Shown in pieces: positions 51,361-60,980 of a stretch of DNA of 64,000 bases. The number at the start of each line of letters is the position of its first letter. Positions within the stretch are counted from its first letter, which is position 1. Made by a program: the position numbers and the translations under genes. The stretch comes from Candidatus Babeliales bacterium. GTDB lineage: Bacteria > Babelota > Babeliae > Babelales > Vermiphilaceae. The stretch covers positions 62,001-126,000 of the forward strand of contig JAGVKD010000021.1 of assembly GCA_020050795.1 (NCBI GenBank), in the 5' to 3' direction. Below the pieces are notes generated by a model, which had not been told where the DNA came from, searched no databases, and was given only the letters and a program-made list of their open reading frames with translations.

Positions 51361-54300
51361 ATGAAAACGCGTTTTCTAAGCGTCTTGTTCAAGCGCACAA
51401 TTTTTCTTTTAATAGCAATTTCTTCATTTTCATTACATGCGGCTGTCTGGATTGGAGCCAGTACTTCTGATGTAATAGACCAGGATCTTTTTATAGATGG
51501 CTCCGGCGGTGATATTCTTTTACCTCCTGGGCCGCGTCTCATTCAGGCCCTAACCACGAACGTGACCGTAACACTGGCAGCAGACCCTGTTATTGTTGGT
51601 AGCGATCTTGTTCCAGGATCACAACTTCTTATTTGTGCTCAAAATGGAAACACGGTCACCGTTATTTTGGGTGATGCTGCAGATCAAGATCTAGTCTTTC
51701 ATGGTGGGGCAACCCGTCGCTTGGTTGTAACTATCGATACAGATAGTTCAGCCGGATCGGAAGTTATTTTCCGAATAGCAGGTGATCGCATACTAGAATT
51801 CACGAGCAGTGGTGCCGGCGCTGGTACCGATGTGTACGTACTCATGAATGGGCCAGCTGGAGGAATTCCAACATTGACATTCGAACGGGCAAGTACTACA
51901 GACACGCGCAATGTAGAAATCGTGGTAGGTAACAGATCTCGCTTAGCGGGTCTTAACCTTACAGCAACAACGCTCCCTGGTGCCAACGGTGCGGCAGCTC
52001 TAGCGGGAACCCGCGAAGGTATCGTTCTATTTGAACCAGGCAATACAAGCACTGGTCGTATGGTTCTGCGAGTGCAAAATGGTGGCGCCTATGTTATTGA
52101 AGGTACGGATCTTCCTGGTGTAATCACAAAAAATAACGTAAATGATCTCACACTCCTTACATTAGCAACCGGGCAGCCAGCAGGGCATTTGATGACAACA
52201 CGAGTTATCAACAATGTTGGGCCAGCTGCAAATGCAAGTCTTTTGGTTTTGAGTGAAAATAGCGTTCTTGGTGCTATTCAAGCTGATCCATTCTGTCAAA
52301 GCAATTTTAATTTCTTTAATCGCCGTGGTGTAGTTTTAGGGGGCCTAGGTCTTCTTGATATCACTAATAATACGTTTTTTGATTATGTTGGCCTTGCGCT
52401 CAATGCATGTCCAACAGTTACGACGCTTCCATGCTTGCCCGGTATTGATCCAACAACAGTAGTCAAAGCTCGTAATGGTTCAGCATTCTTAATCGATGGT
52501 GACACAACTTCAACTGGGCAACATGCGCAAGTGAACTTGGCAGCACCAGCTGCGTGGTTCTTCCGTTCTGGCGTTGCAAATGATGGCACAATCACTTCAA
52601 CTGGATCGTTCCCATTTACGATTGATCCAGCATCAGAAACGCCAGGTGCAGGTAACTATGTATTGGATGTGGAAGCACCAGTACAAGTGACTGGCAGTTC
52701 ACAAAATACAAAAATTGAAATTCTATCGTTGTTTGTAGAGCCGACTGGGGGCCCTGTTTTCCCAGGCGGAGCAGAAACAACATTCCCAATCCGAACATTT
52801 GCTACGGATGCTAATGGTGATTTACGTCAATATAATGCAGCTGCATTCTTCATTAACAGCGATCTAACTTTGTTTAATACCGTGCTGGAACATACTGATG
52901 AAAATCACGAAATATTCCAGAAAAACGATGTTTTATCTGAACCATCATATGTTGGTGGTGAAGCCTTTGTACTAAATGGCGGAGACCGTTCGTGCATTAA
53001 CTTTGTGAACAGTGTTTTCCAAATACGCACTTCAGTAGCAGTAACGGGTGTTGATCTATGTGTGCCAACATTCTTTAATGGTACAGTATGCATCAACAAC
53101 ACAAGTCACTTTGTGTTCTACACTAACGGTAAACGCGTAGATAATGGAACTGGTCGTTCACTTATTTTGGGTACACTGATTGGTTCTAAAGCATGCGATG
53201 GATGCACAATTATTTCTGGTGATGCGCATCTAGATGTGCTACAGACAACATCCTGTGATACGAATGCTGCTAATGAACTACAAGTTCTTGAGTTTGATAC
53301 AGCTCTTAATAGTCCACAAGTAAACAATAACATTACTACTGATATCACGGGACAAACATCAATCCAAACTGTTTATCTTGGTAATGCAAGTAACATTTCA
53401 GTTGGAGCACAATCAAATCCATTTGCTAATCAAACAAACCCAACTATCTGTATCAATGGTAATTACTTCTCGTTTGAAACCCGTGGCGGTTTAACGGATA
53501 CACCTGAAGCAAGTAACGTGACTGGTCAGGGTGGTATCTTTGTTGATCGAAATGGTTTGTTCAAAATTAATCCTGACTTCCTTGCAAGTGTTGCTACCAT
53601 GGTGACAAAAAGCCTTAATGGTATCATCGACTTGCCAAAAGAGCAGGTTCTCTTCAGATATGCTATCGGTGTAGCTGATTGGCAGCCAAACTTCTCAGTG
53701 ACTACAACGCTAATTGCAGCAGGCGAATGTATCTCTGACTATACATTGAACTGGATTGATTCGACAAAAGATTATAATGTCTTCTGTCCATACGAAGTGG
53801 GTAACGTCAACATGTGTGGATGCCCAGTGGTAACCACATCCAACGTAAGCGGTATTCCAATTATCGCGGGTGAAGTTAACCAGCTCCAAGTTCAAGGTTC
53901 ACGAATTGGTGACCCAGTGCACTTGAAAGTGAATGGTGGTTGGATACGCGAACTTGTATTCATCTATGAAGGCTACTCAGCAGAAGCGCCAACAGGTGTG
54001 CTTGTTCTTGAAAATAATGGACGCGTTGGTCTTAATACTGCACATCGCAATGTTGATTCAACGTTGGCACAAGTAGTACTTGGCACAAACGGTATTAATG
54101 TCATCGCAAATGGTGAAGGCCAAATAGATCTTAATGAAGATATTTTGGTAAATAACGTATGTGCATTCCTCAGAGGTCCGAACTTTGACAACAATGTATT
54201 GCGTATCAATGCAGATGTGGAACGCGAATTCAGGGTCAAACCAACCGGGGTCCTCGATTTCCGTAGTTTCGAGGCAGGAGACGTTGTTGAGTTTGGCGGT

Positions 54301-55599
54301 CAAGTAAAAGTGATTCTCGAAGCAGGGGCTACTATCTTGATGGGTGATGCAACAGTTCGTTTCACTGATGATGCGCAACTTTATGTAGAACCATATTTCA
54401 AATCACAAAACATATTTAATGCAATTGTGGAAGGTCCTATTAATAACACTCTTGATCCAATTGCAACAGTGACTAATCCAGCACTTCCGCATAATCAATT
54501 TGCTCCACTTGCAAACTTTGGTGCCGGATTGCAAAACACTGACAGTTTCCGCGTGAGACTGATCGGTAGTGCTGGGAACCTTGAGTTTGATGGTGATTCG
54601 AGATTTGTAATTCCAGAATTTGCGTACGTTGGTGTCGAAACACTTCTCGAAGTGCAGGGCACAACAACCTGCGTAATCGCAACCACTGATTTATCAATTC
54701 TACTCAGGGGTGCTTCGCAGTTTATCGTTGGTGGTCTCAATGAACTACCTGGTGGTTCATTCCAAGTGGGTAATACCGTTAATCGTCCCGGACACACAGT
54801 AGAGTTCCAACTGTCTCACTTGAATCGTGATATACAAGCCCGAGTCAACGCTCAAGGGTTCTTGGGTCTTGGTGTGGGTATTGTAGATAAACGAAGCCCT
54901 ATTCCAAATGATTGGCTCGTTGACACTCTATTCAACGTGACTGGCATTATATTAAGAGTTGATGACGGCTTATTTATTCATGATCGCACATTTACTGGAT
55001 CAGTAGCCAATGCATCGCTTCTTGCTATCGCTGAATATGATACGCTCAATCCAGGATACACATTAATTATTGAAAGTGATCAAACTGTGGAGCAAGATCG
55101 CGCAAATACTGCGGGAATACATGGCGGTGGTAATATGGTGCTCATACAGCAATCAGGCAATCCAGGTGCATTACATCCGGTAGTTCTGAATTCTGATGGC
55201 AATGTGCCTACCCCACCGGCTGGTGTTATCTCTCCACGTTTACAAACAGCCCTATTCTCATCGCGTCCACTTATGGAAGATGGCCCTGTGGTGGGTGTTG
55301 GAGCGCCAACATTCTTCGCATTCGTGAAAGTGAAGGATCATCTGATTGATGTGGGTCGTAATGCAGGTCGCGGTACAGCAGCCTTATTTGAAGACAACTC
55401 AGTGTTGTTCCAAAATCCATTGCGTGTTGGCTGGGTTGATACTCTCACACTTGGTCGTCAAGATGTATTTGATGTGGCAGATGCTTTAGGTGGTAGTCAA
55501 AAAGATCGTCGTATACAAGCGGCGGACCGAGGTGCTGTTTCTATACAAGTTAATGGTTCTGCGCCAGGCCAAGTAACATTTACACAACAACTACCGTAA
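51361..55599 (+). CDS. Giant secreted protein, beta-rich (1412 residues)
   Basis: No recognised family. A signal peptide (about 1-28, ending SLHAAV) is followed by roughly 1380 residues rich in Gly, Asn, Thr, Val and Ile with short strands and no membrane segment, consistent with a long beta-helix or repeated beta-sandwich. Around nineteen cysteines are spread along the chain. No autotransporter barrel or known sorting signal occurs at the C-terminus (ends VTFTQQLP). It is first in a three-gene cluster with a barrel protein and a Cys-pair coiled coil. Likely a surface or extracellular structural protein or adhesin. Confidence 0.75.
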   Translation: MKTRFLSVLFKRTIFLLIAISSFSLHAAVWIGASTSDVIDQDLFIDGSGGDILLPPGPRLIQALTTNVTVTLAADPVIVGSDLVPGSQLLICAQNGNTVTVILGDAADQDLVFHGGATRRLVVTIDTDSSAGSEVIFRIAGDRILEFTSSGAGAGTDVYVLMNGPAGGIPTLTFERASTTDTRNVEIVVGNRSRLAGLNLTATTLPGANGAAALAGTREGIVLFEPGNTSTGRMVLRVQNGGAYVIEGTDLPGVITKNNVNDLTLLTLATGQPAGHLMTTRVINNVGPAANASLLVLSENSVLGAIQADPFCQSNFNFFNRRGVVLGGLGLLDITNNTFFDYVGLALNACPTVTTLPCLPGIDPTTVVKARNGSAFLIDGDTTSTGQHAQVNLAAPAAWFFRSGVANDGTITSTGSFPFTIDPASETPGAGNYVLDVEAPVQVTGSSQNTKIEILSLFVEPTGGPVFPGGAETTFPIRTFATDANGDLRQYNAAAFFINSDLTLFNTVLEHTDENHEIFQKNDVLSEPSYVGGEAFVLNGGDRSCINFVNSVFQIRTSVAVTGVDLCVPTFFNGTVCINNTSHFVFYTNGKRVDNGTGRSLILGTLIGSKACDGCTIISGDAHLDVLQTTSCDTNAANELQVLEFDTALNSPQVNNNITTDITGQTSIQTVYLGNASNISVGAQSNPFANQTNPTICINGNYFSFETRGGLTDTPEASNVTGQGGIFVDRNGLFKINPDFLASVATMVTKSLNGIIDLPKEQVLFRYAIGVADWQPNFSVTTTLIAAGECISDYTLNWIDSTKDYNVFCPYEVGNVNMCGCPVVTTSNVSGIPIIAGEVNQLQVQGSRIGDPVHLKVNGGWIRELVFIYEGYSAEAPTGVLVLENNGRVGLNTAHRNVDSTLAQVVLGTNGINVIANGEGQIDLNEDILVNNVCAFLRGPNFDNNVLRINADVEREFRVKPTGVLDFRSFEAGDVVEFGGQVKVILEAGATILMGDATVRFTDDAQLYVEPYFKSQNIFNAIVEGPINNTLDPIATVTNPALPHNQFAPLANFGAGLQNTDSFRVRLIGSAGNLEFDGDSRFVIPEFAYVGVETLLEVQGTTTCVIATTDLSILLRGASQFIVGGLNELPGGSFQVGNTVNRPGHTVEFQLSHLNRDIQARVNAQGFLGLGVGIVDKRSPIPNDWLVDTLFNVTGIILRVDDGLFIHDRTFTGSVANASLLAIAEYDTLNPGYTLIIESDQTVEQDRANTAGIHGGGNMVLIQQSGNPGALHPVVLNSDGNVPTPPAGVISPRLQTALFSSRPLMEDGPVVGVGAPTFFAFVKVKDHLIDVGRNAGRGTAALFEDNSVLFQNPLRVGWVDTLTLGRQDVFDVADALGGSQKDRRIQAADRGAVSIQVNGSAPGQVTFTQQLP

Positions 55600-55655
55600 T
55601 AATTGATGGGTAATGAACATGGTTAAAAACAGAATTTAAAAGGAAAAGGAGAGCA

Positions 55656-57647
55656 ATGAAGAGAGTATTTTCGCGCATTGTGCTTATCTCCGCATTATGC
55701 TGCGGTTTAGCCAATGCAACGAGCGAATTTAGAACTCCGCTCAGCATATTTCGTGGTTACCATCATTACCCACTTGCACAAGTTGGCAACACATGGTGGT
55801 ATGATCAAACATGTGATTTGTTAAAAACAGCAGAGGGACATTTATATTGTCCTATAGATGAGAAAGATTCACGCAAAGATTCGCCATGGATTTTTGATAC
55901 ATGGGGTACGGGATATTATCGCGGGGCCAATAAGGCATTTATTTGCAATGATGATGATGAATGTTTTGTTTGTGCTCCAGATCCATGTCATGATGATTGC
56001 AATGCAAATCCATTCGCCCCTCAGTTAGCGGTTAATCTTTGTGAAAAATGTCCGGACGGTAAAAAGCGCGGTACGCTTTCAACACTCTGGTTTGGCAAAG
56101 AGACATTCAGAGGTGAACAAGCCTTTGCAGATAGTATACTTTCTCCAACTATACCTAATATTAATCCATTTTTGCTCTTTTCAAATATTGCACCCAACTT
56201 TGATTATAATGAGTGGGGTGTTTATTTTGGCGGACATGTTGAACGTCGTCTTGGTGAAAAGCGCCGTTGGCGTGTTGGTGGTCGTGTGAGTTTGCCGTTC
56301 AAAGTGATTGAAATAGAGCAAAATCTAAATTGCGAAGGCAATGGGATTGAACAAGGACTGGAAGCTGTTATTGCAGAAGCGCCATTCAACTTAGACGCAG
56401 ATGGTTCGGGTAATGCTGTTGATTATGCATTCCGTTTAGATTTTTTAAGTGCTTTGGTTCGTCCTGGTCTTCCAACGACACAAAATTCACCGCTTGTTCA
56501 ATATGGTACCGGTGCTGCGCCAAATCAAACCAAAATAGCCGGCATCCCTGTTGGGTTTAATGCAATAAATGCATCTAACCCACCAATATTTTTAGTTAAA
56601 AGCGTGGGTGGTACTATTCCGCCTAAAACTTTAGTGCCAAACTTGGTCCCAGATAAGTTTTCTTATGCTAAAGTTGCGGCAGGAACAGTTGTTCTACCAG
56701 CTAGCGGTGCAGGAGCCGAGGCATCAGTTAATTATTTTGATGCAACTCAAAACTATGCGGCCGCTTTGGGTATAGACCGCACTGCACAAGGTACATTATT
56801 TGTTGTGGGACGTATCGATACAACAAATCCGGATGGTACTGGCACTCCAACACAATTAAATTCGAATGCTGTTGCAATTTATAATGCAGTGCAGGAGTTG
56901 ATTGAATCACTTGAGCTGTCGGGCAACGCCTCTGCGGTAGCATTCTTTGATACTACTTGTTGTATTGATCTTTGTCGCTATGAACGCATTGTGGGACTTG
57001 GTGACCTTGAAGCGGAAATCTATGGTGGTTACGGATCAGAAAATAACAGATGGTTTAGCAACTTTGTATTTGGTGTGAGATTCCCAACAGGCAAAAATCA
57101 AAAAGATCCGCGTCGTGTGTACTACCAATCAACAGGCCATAACGGTCACTACGAAATCAAACTTGGCTATGAAGGTGGTTGGAAGCCATGCAAATATTTT
57201 GCATTCTATGGTGATTTGAGCTTCCATCATGCATTCAAGCACAAAATGAACAAAGCGGCGCCATTCACAGGAGCAGCGGTCAGAAATATTGGTCCGTGTG
57301 TAGAGGCTGAGGTTTCTTGGGATTACTGGATGTTGCATGCAGATCTAAACTTCTTCCATCCGCGCAACCAAGATCTTGGTTTTGTTATAGGATATGAATT
57401 ATTTGCGAAACGAAATGACAAAGTTGAGTTGTGTTCAAAAACGGCAGTCGATTGCCTCGGCAGAACAGAACCAATTAGTCCCTGCTTGCTCGAAGCGTGT
57501 ACTAACTCGTTGGCTAATAAAATTCGTTTAGAAGCATTCAATCGCTGGAACTTTGGAGAGCTCTATGCCGGTATGTCGCAAGTGGTTGCTGGTCGCAATG
57601 TGATGCAGGAATCGGAAGTACATATTGGTATGGCAATTCATTTCTAG
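55656..57647 (+). CDS. Cys-rich outer-membrane beta-barrel protein
   Basis: 663 residues after an AAAAGGAGAGC ribosome site. The signal peptide ends near ANA (residue 21). The N-terminal part is cysteine-rich (for instance ECFVCAPDPCHDDCNANP and LCEKCPDG) and non-repetitive. The later part has alternating barrel strands, and the chain ends in VHIGMAIHF with a terminal Phe. In all about two dozen cysteines, far more than ordinary porins. It lies 56 bases downstream of the giant secreted-protein gene and 19 bases upstream of the Cys-pair gene, so the three are probably cotranscribed. Confidence 0.75.
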   Translation: MKRVFSRIVLISALCCGLANATSEFRTPLSIFRGYHHYPLAQVGNTWWYDQTCDLLKTAEGHLYCPIDEKDSRKDSPWIFDTWGTGYYRGANKAFICNDDDECFVCAPDPCHDDCNANPFAPQLAVNLCEKCPDGKKRGTLSTLWFGKETFRGEQAFADSILSPTIPNINPFLLFSNIAPNFDYNEWGVYFGGHVERRLGEKRRWRVGGRVSLPFKVIEIEQNLNCEGNGIEQGLEAVIAEAPFNLDADGSGNAVDYAFRLDFLSALVRPGLPTTQNSPLVQYGTGAAPNQTKIAGIPVGFNAINASNPPIFLVKSVGGTIPPKTLVPNLVPDKFSYAKVAAGTVVLPASGAGAEASVNYFDATQNYAAALGIDRTAQGTLFVVGRIDTTNPDGTGTPTQLNSNAVAIYNAVQELIESLELSGNASAVAFFDTTCCIDLCRYERIVGLGDLEAEIYGGYGSENNRWFSNFVFGVRFPTGKNQKDPRRVYYQSTGHNGHYEIKLGYEGGWKPCKYFAFYGDLSFHHAFKHKMNKAAPFTGAAVRNIGPCVEAEVSWDYWMLHADLNFFHPRNQDLGFVIGYELFAKRNDKVELCSKTAVDCLGRTEPISPCLLEACTNSLANKIRLEAFNRWNFGELYAGMSQVVAGRNVMQESEVHIGMAIHF

Positions 57648-57666
57648 TAGTGAAGAAGGTGCAACA

Positions 57667-58740
57667 ATGCCAAAAAAGGAAAAAGGTATGAATAAAACAA
57701 GAACAAGCAGATTATGGTCTGCATTTGTGTGCGCGGGACTACTTTTTGGTGTTGTGCACACAATTCGATCGGTTGAGTATGAAGGTGCGATGATACATCT
57801 TCCAATGGAGCATGCAGAAATGCTTCTGAATGCGCTTGAGTATGCGCTGGAAACTCGTGCTCCACGACCAGGGGTTGGTCCCGCCAGTCCTGCATATCCG
57901 GTTTCAACATCTGATTCTGCTGAGTTGGCATCAATTGCAGAATGTGTGTGCTTGATCAAACGTCAACTCGCGGCATGTTGTTCAGTGATTGAAGATATCG
58001 ATTCAAAGATCGATATTCTGATTACAAGTACCAACTCAGTGACAATAACGACAATAATCTCTGCGATAGATACATGCTGTGCAACAATCAATTCGAATTT
58101 AGATTCGTGTTGTTCGACAATAGAATCGCAGTTGGGTTCATGCTGTTCAGTGATTGATGTTATTGAGTCAATCGTTGAGACTATTGATAATAGAATTGTA
58201 CCGTGTTGTTCAGTTGTTGATAATATCAATTCATTAGTTGATATTTTAATTACAAGTACTAGCTCAACAATAATAACGGTAATAACCTCGCAGATAGAGA
58301 CATGCTGTGCATCAATCAATTCGAATTTAGATGTGTGCTGTTCGACAATTGAGTCGCAGTTGACTTCATGTTGTTCAGTGATTGAGGATATTGATTCAAA
58401 AATTGATATTCTGCTTACAGCTACTGTTAATTTAACGCCAATAACATCGCAGTTAGATGAATGCTGTTCAATAATCGAGTCACAGTTGGCTTCATGCTGC
58501 TCAGTGATTGAGGATATTGATTCAAAAATTGATATTCTGCTTACAACAACTGTTGATTTATCGCCAATAACATCGCAATTAGATGAATGTTGTTCGATAA
58601 TCGAGCAGACTCTCGGTAATCTATCAGATACCGGTAGTTGCTTCCCTGTGATTACAACAATAGCAGATATTGATAATGCGAACTTGGACGTGATTCAGTG
58701 GCTCAAAACACTCATGTTTGAACTACGTGGTGTATGTTAA
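57667..58740 (+). CDS. Cys-Cys hendecad-repeat coiled-coil protein
   Basis: 357 residues if started at the ATG at 57667; an ATG at 57688 with AAGGA seven bases upstream is an equal alternative. A hydrophobic signal or anchor (about 17-31) is followed by a short region, then repeats. Eleven Cys-Cys pairs lie at 104, 137, 148, 159, 180, 213, 224, 235, 266, 277 and 308, with gaps of 11, 21, 31 or 33. Units look like CCSTIESQLGS, with core positions 1, 5 and 9 (4-4-3 spacing). 27 cysteines in total. No known family. Terminator follows. Confidence 0.8.
   Translation: MPKKEKGMNKTRTSRLWSAFVCAGLLFGVVHTIRSVEYEGAMIHLPMEHAEMLLNALEYALETRAPRPGVGPASPAYPVSTSDSAELASIAECVCLIKRQLAACCSVIEDIDSKIDILITSTNSVTITTIISAIDTCCATINSNLDSCCSTIESQLGSCCSVIDVIESIVETIDNRIVPCCSVVDNINSLVDILITSTSSTIITVITSQIETCCASINSNLDVCCSTIESQLTSCCSVIEDIDSKIDILLTATVNLTPITSQLDECCSIIESQLASCCSVIEDIDSKIDILLTTTVDLSPITSQLDECCSIIEQTLGNLSDTGSCFPVITTIADIDNANLDVIQWLKTLMFELRGVC
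58369..58620 (+). repeat. Tandem 126-bp repeat within the Cys-pair gene
   Basis: Two adjacent 126-bp copies (58369-58494 and 58495-58620), both starting with the codons for CCSVIEDIDSKIDILLT. They are nearly identical at the first 50 or so bases and still clearly alike after. A further 55-codon duplication covers residues 104-158 and 180-234 of the protein (about 57976-58140 and 58204-58368). Confidence 0.88.
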
Positions 58741-58769
58741 TGAATTGATACGATAATCAATTAAAAAAA

Positions 58770-58797
58770 GGCTCCGAATATTTCGGAGCCTTTTTTT
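58770..58797 (+). terminator. Terminator of the surface-protein cluster
   Basis: GGCTCCGAA/TTCGGAGCC stem with a 3-base loop followed by seven T; about 30 bases past the stop of the Cys-pair gene. Confidence 0.92.
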
Positions 58798-58867
58798 GTG
58801 CTCTGCATCTATTTGTTTTATGCTAACACTATACCGTTTTTAATCGATTTCACGTGTAGAACAGACT

Positions 58868-60781
58868 ATGGCACAGAAAAAATTTTATGTTACGACCCCT
58901 ATTTATTATGTAACGGCAAAGCCGCATCTTGGCTCGCTGTATTCCACACTCTTGGCAGATGTGCTCAAGCGATGGCATCGTCTCAAGGGAGAAAAAACTT
59001 TCTTCCTGACCGGGACTGATGAACATGGCCAGAAGATTGCCCAGGCTGCGCAACAGGTTGGGAAAGAACCCAAGGCATTTGTAGATAGTTTTGTCCCCGC
59101 GTATAAAAGTGCGTGGCAGATGTTTGATATCAACTATGACTATTTTGTGCGTACCACTGACGACTACCACAAAAAAGGTGCTCAGTATCTTGTGCAACAG
59201 TTGCTCGATAAAGGGGATATCTACAAAGATTCCTATGAAGGGTGGTATTGCGTATCATGTGAAACATTTGTAACTGAAAAAGATGCGCAAAAAGGAACTG
59301 TAGCACCGCCATGTCCATCATGTGGTCGTCCTACCATCGAAGTTTCGGAAGAGACTTACTTTTTCAAATTATCCGCGTACCAAGAAAAATTGCTTGAGTT
59401 CTATCGAGAAAATCCAAACTTTGTTGCACCAAAAGAACGCATGAATGAAATGCTGAGTTTTGTGCAAGCGGGCCTCAAAGATTTGAGCATTTCGCGTACT
59501 ACTGTTCAATGGGGCATTCCATTTCCTAATGATCCAAAGCACATTATCTATGTGTGGGTTGAAGCGCTCACCAACTACATTACTGCCATTGGCTACGGTC
59601 AACCCAACAAACAAAAAGAGTTTGATCTTTGGTGGCCGGCAGATGTGCAAATTTTGGGCAAAGATATCATTCGTTTTCACGGCGTATTCTGGCCCGCATT
59701 CTTAATGGCCGCAGGATTAGAGTTGCCAAAACGATTGCTCGTGCATGGCTGGATCAAAATTGATAAACAAAAAATGTCTAAATCATTAGGCAATGTGGTC
59801 GATCCTGTTGAGTTGCATGCGCGTTATGGCACTGATGCCGTTCGTTATTATCTCTGCCGCCAAATGGCAATCAATCAAGATGGTGATTTTAGCATCGGTG
59901 ACTTAGAGCAGCGTATCTCTTCTGATCTGGCCAACGATTTGGGCAACTTGCTCAATCGCGTTGTAACACTCGCGCTCAAGAACAATCTTGTGGCTGTTGA
60001 TGCGCCAAAAACCTGGTCTGAAGCATCCATTAACCTGCGAGATGAATCGTGGAATGTGGTAGAAGATTTTGCTAATCACATGGATGATTGCATGTTCCAT
60101 TTGGCTCTCACGCGCTTGTGGGAATTTATTCACAAGGTGAATGCTTATTTCCATGCGCACGAACCATGGAAATTGGCGCAGAAGGATCAGAAGTTGTTCT
60201 TGGAGGTTATATCTGCAACGTGTCATAGCTTGCGTGATATTGCCCATTTATTGTGGCCAGTGATGCCAAAAAAAATGGAGCAGCTCCTTTTTAGCTTGGG
60301 ACAAAATTTAGAATTCAATCATGACACGATTGAAGATCTTGATTTGTGCACATGGCACCATCAGTTCAAGCTCACTCAAATTCCTGCATTGTTTGAAAAA
60401 CCAGAACCAACAAAAGAAGAAATTATGGAAGAAAAAGTAACCGTACCAGAATCTCATATCACGATTGATGATGTGACCAAAGTGGAACTTCGCATTGGCA
60501 CTATTACCGAATGTGAAACGGTTGAAAAATCAAACAAGCTGCTGCGCATGCAGGTTGATTTTGGTGATCTTGGAGTGCGTCAGATTTTGGCTGGCGTTCG
60601 TGAGTATTATCAACCGGCAGATCTTGCTGGCAAGCAGGCGGTGTTTGTGACCAATCTTAAGCCGCGCAAAATGATGGGCATGGAATCCCAAGGCATGATG
60701 CTGGTGACCGATAGTGAGGGTGGTAAAAAACGTGTTGTTCAACCTTCTGAAAAAGCGCCAAACGGGTCTCGTCTTAGCTGA
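58868..60781 (+). CDS. metG: Methionyl-tRNA synthetase with C-terminal tRNA-binding domain
   Basis: 637 residues. HIGH-type motif PHLGS (19-23), TGTDEHGQK, a zinc knuckle with two CxxC pairs (YCVSCE and PCPSCGR), KMSKS in QKMSKSLGNVV (about 303-307), then the anticodon domain. After a linker, an EMAP-II/OB-fold tRNA-binding domain (about 540-637, with VELRIGTI and LAGVREYY). Charges initiator and elongator tRNA-Met. The AUG lacks a clear ribosome site. Confidence 0.95.
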   Translation: MAQKKFYVTTPIYYVTAKPHLGSLYSTLLADVLKRWHRLKGEKTFFLTGTDEHGQKIAQAAQQVGKEPKAFVDSFVPAYKSAWQMFDINYDYFVRTTDDYHKKGAQYLVQQLLDKGDIYKDSYEGWYCVSCETFVTEKDAQKGTVAPPCPSCGRPTIEVSEETYFFKLSAYQEKLLEFYRENPNFVAPKERMNEMLSFVQAGLKDLSISRTTVQWGIPFPNDPKHIIYVWVEALTNYITAIGYGQPNKQKEFDLWWPADVQILGKDIIRFHGVFWPAFLMAAGLELPKRLLVHGWIKIDKQKMSKSLGNVVDPVELHARYGTDAVRYYLCRQMAINQDGDFSIGDLEQRISSDLANDLGNLLNRVVTLALKNNLVAVDAPKTWSEASINLRDESWNVVEDFANHMDDCMFHLALTRLWEFIHKVNAYFHAHEPWKLAQKDQKLFLEVISATCHSLRDIAHLLWPVMPKKMEQLLFSLGQNLEFNHDTIEDLDLCTWHHQFKLTQIPALFEKPEPTKEEIMEEKVTVPESHITIDDVTKVELRIGTITECETVEKSNKLLRMQVDFGDLGVRQILAGVREYYQPADLAGKQAVFVTNLKPRKMMGMESQGMMLVTDSEGGKKRVVQPSEKAPNGSRLS

Positions 60782-60850
60782 TATCAGATTGGTACATTGT
60801 TTGAGTGTGTAACGCTCAACCAGATGTAATAAAGTGGTTTAAAATAAGCG

Positions 60851-60890
60851 AAAGCCTCGTGGTCGAGTTTTTATCGACCATGAGGCTTTA
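60851..60890. terminator. Hairpin after metG
   Basis: Sixteen-base arms AAAGCCTCGTGGTCGA and TCGACCATGAGGCTTT with one G-T or A-C type mismatch and a seven-base loop. Only a short T-rich stretch follows. A probable terminator of metG. Confidence 0.65.
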
Positions 60891-60980
60891 TTGCTTGAGT
60901 GTCTCTATGTAGATGATCTCTATATCTTTTCATACGGTAAGGCAACGCGCTAGCCTGAAGGCATACCGTATGGGGGGTGT

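Noticed and set aside
51361-55599. Autotransporter
   Set aside because: No C-terminal barrel or terminal aromatic; the barrel protein is a separate gene.
57528-57959. 143-codon minus-strand frame over the barrel and Cys-pair genes
   Set aside because: Antisense shadow; its Ser-rich sequence reflects the opposite strand.
57976-58620. CRISPR array or short tandem-repeat array
   Set aside because: The repeats are in frame, of unequal spacing and encode the Cys-pair units.
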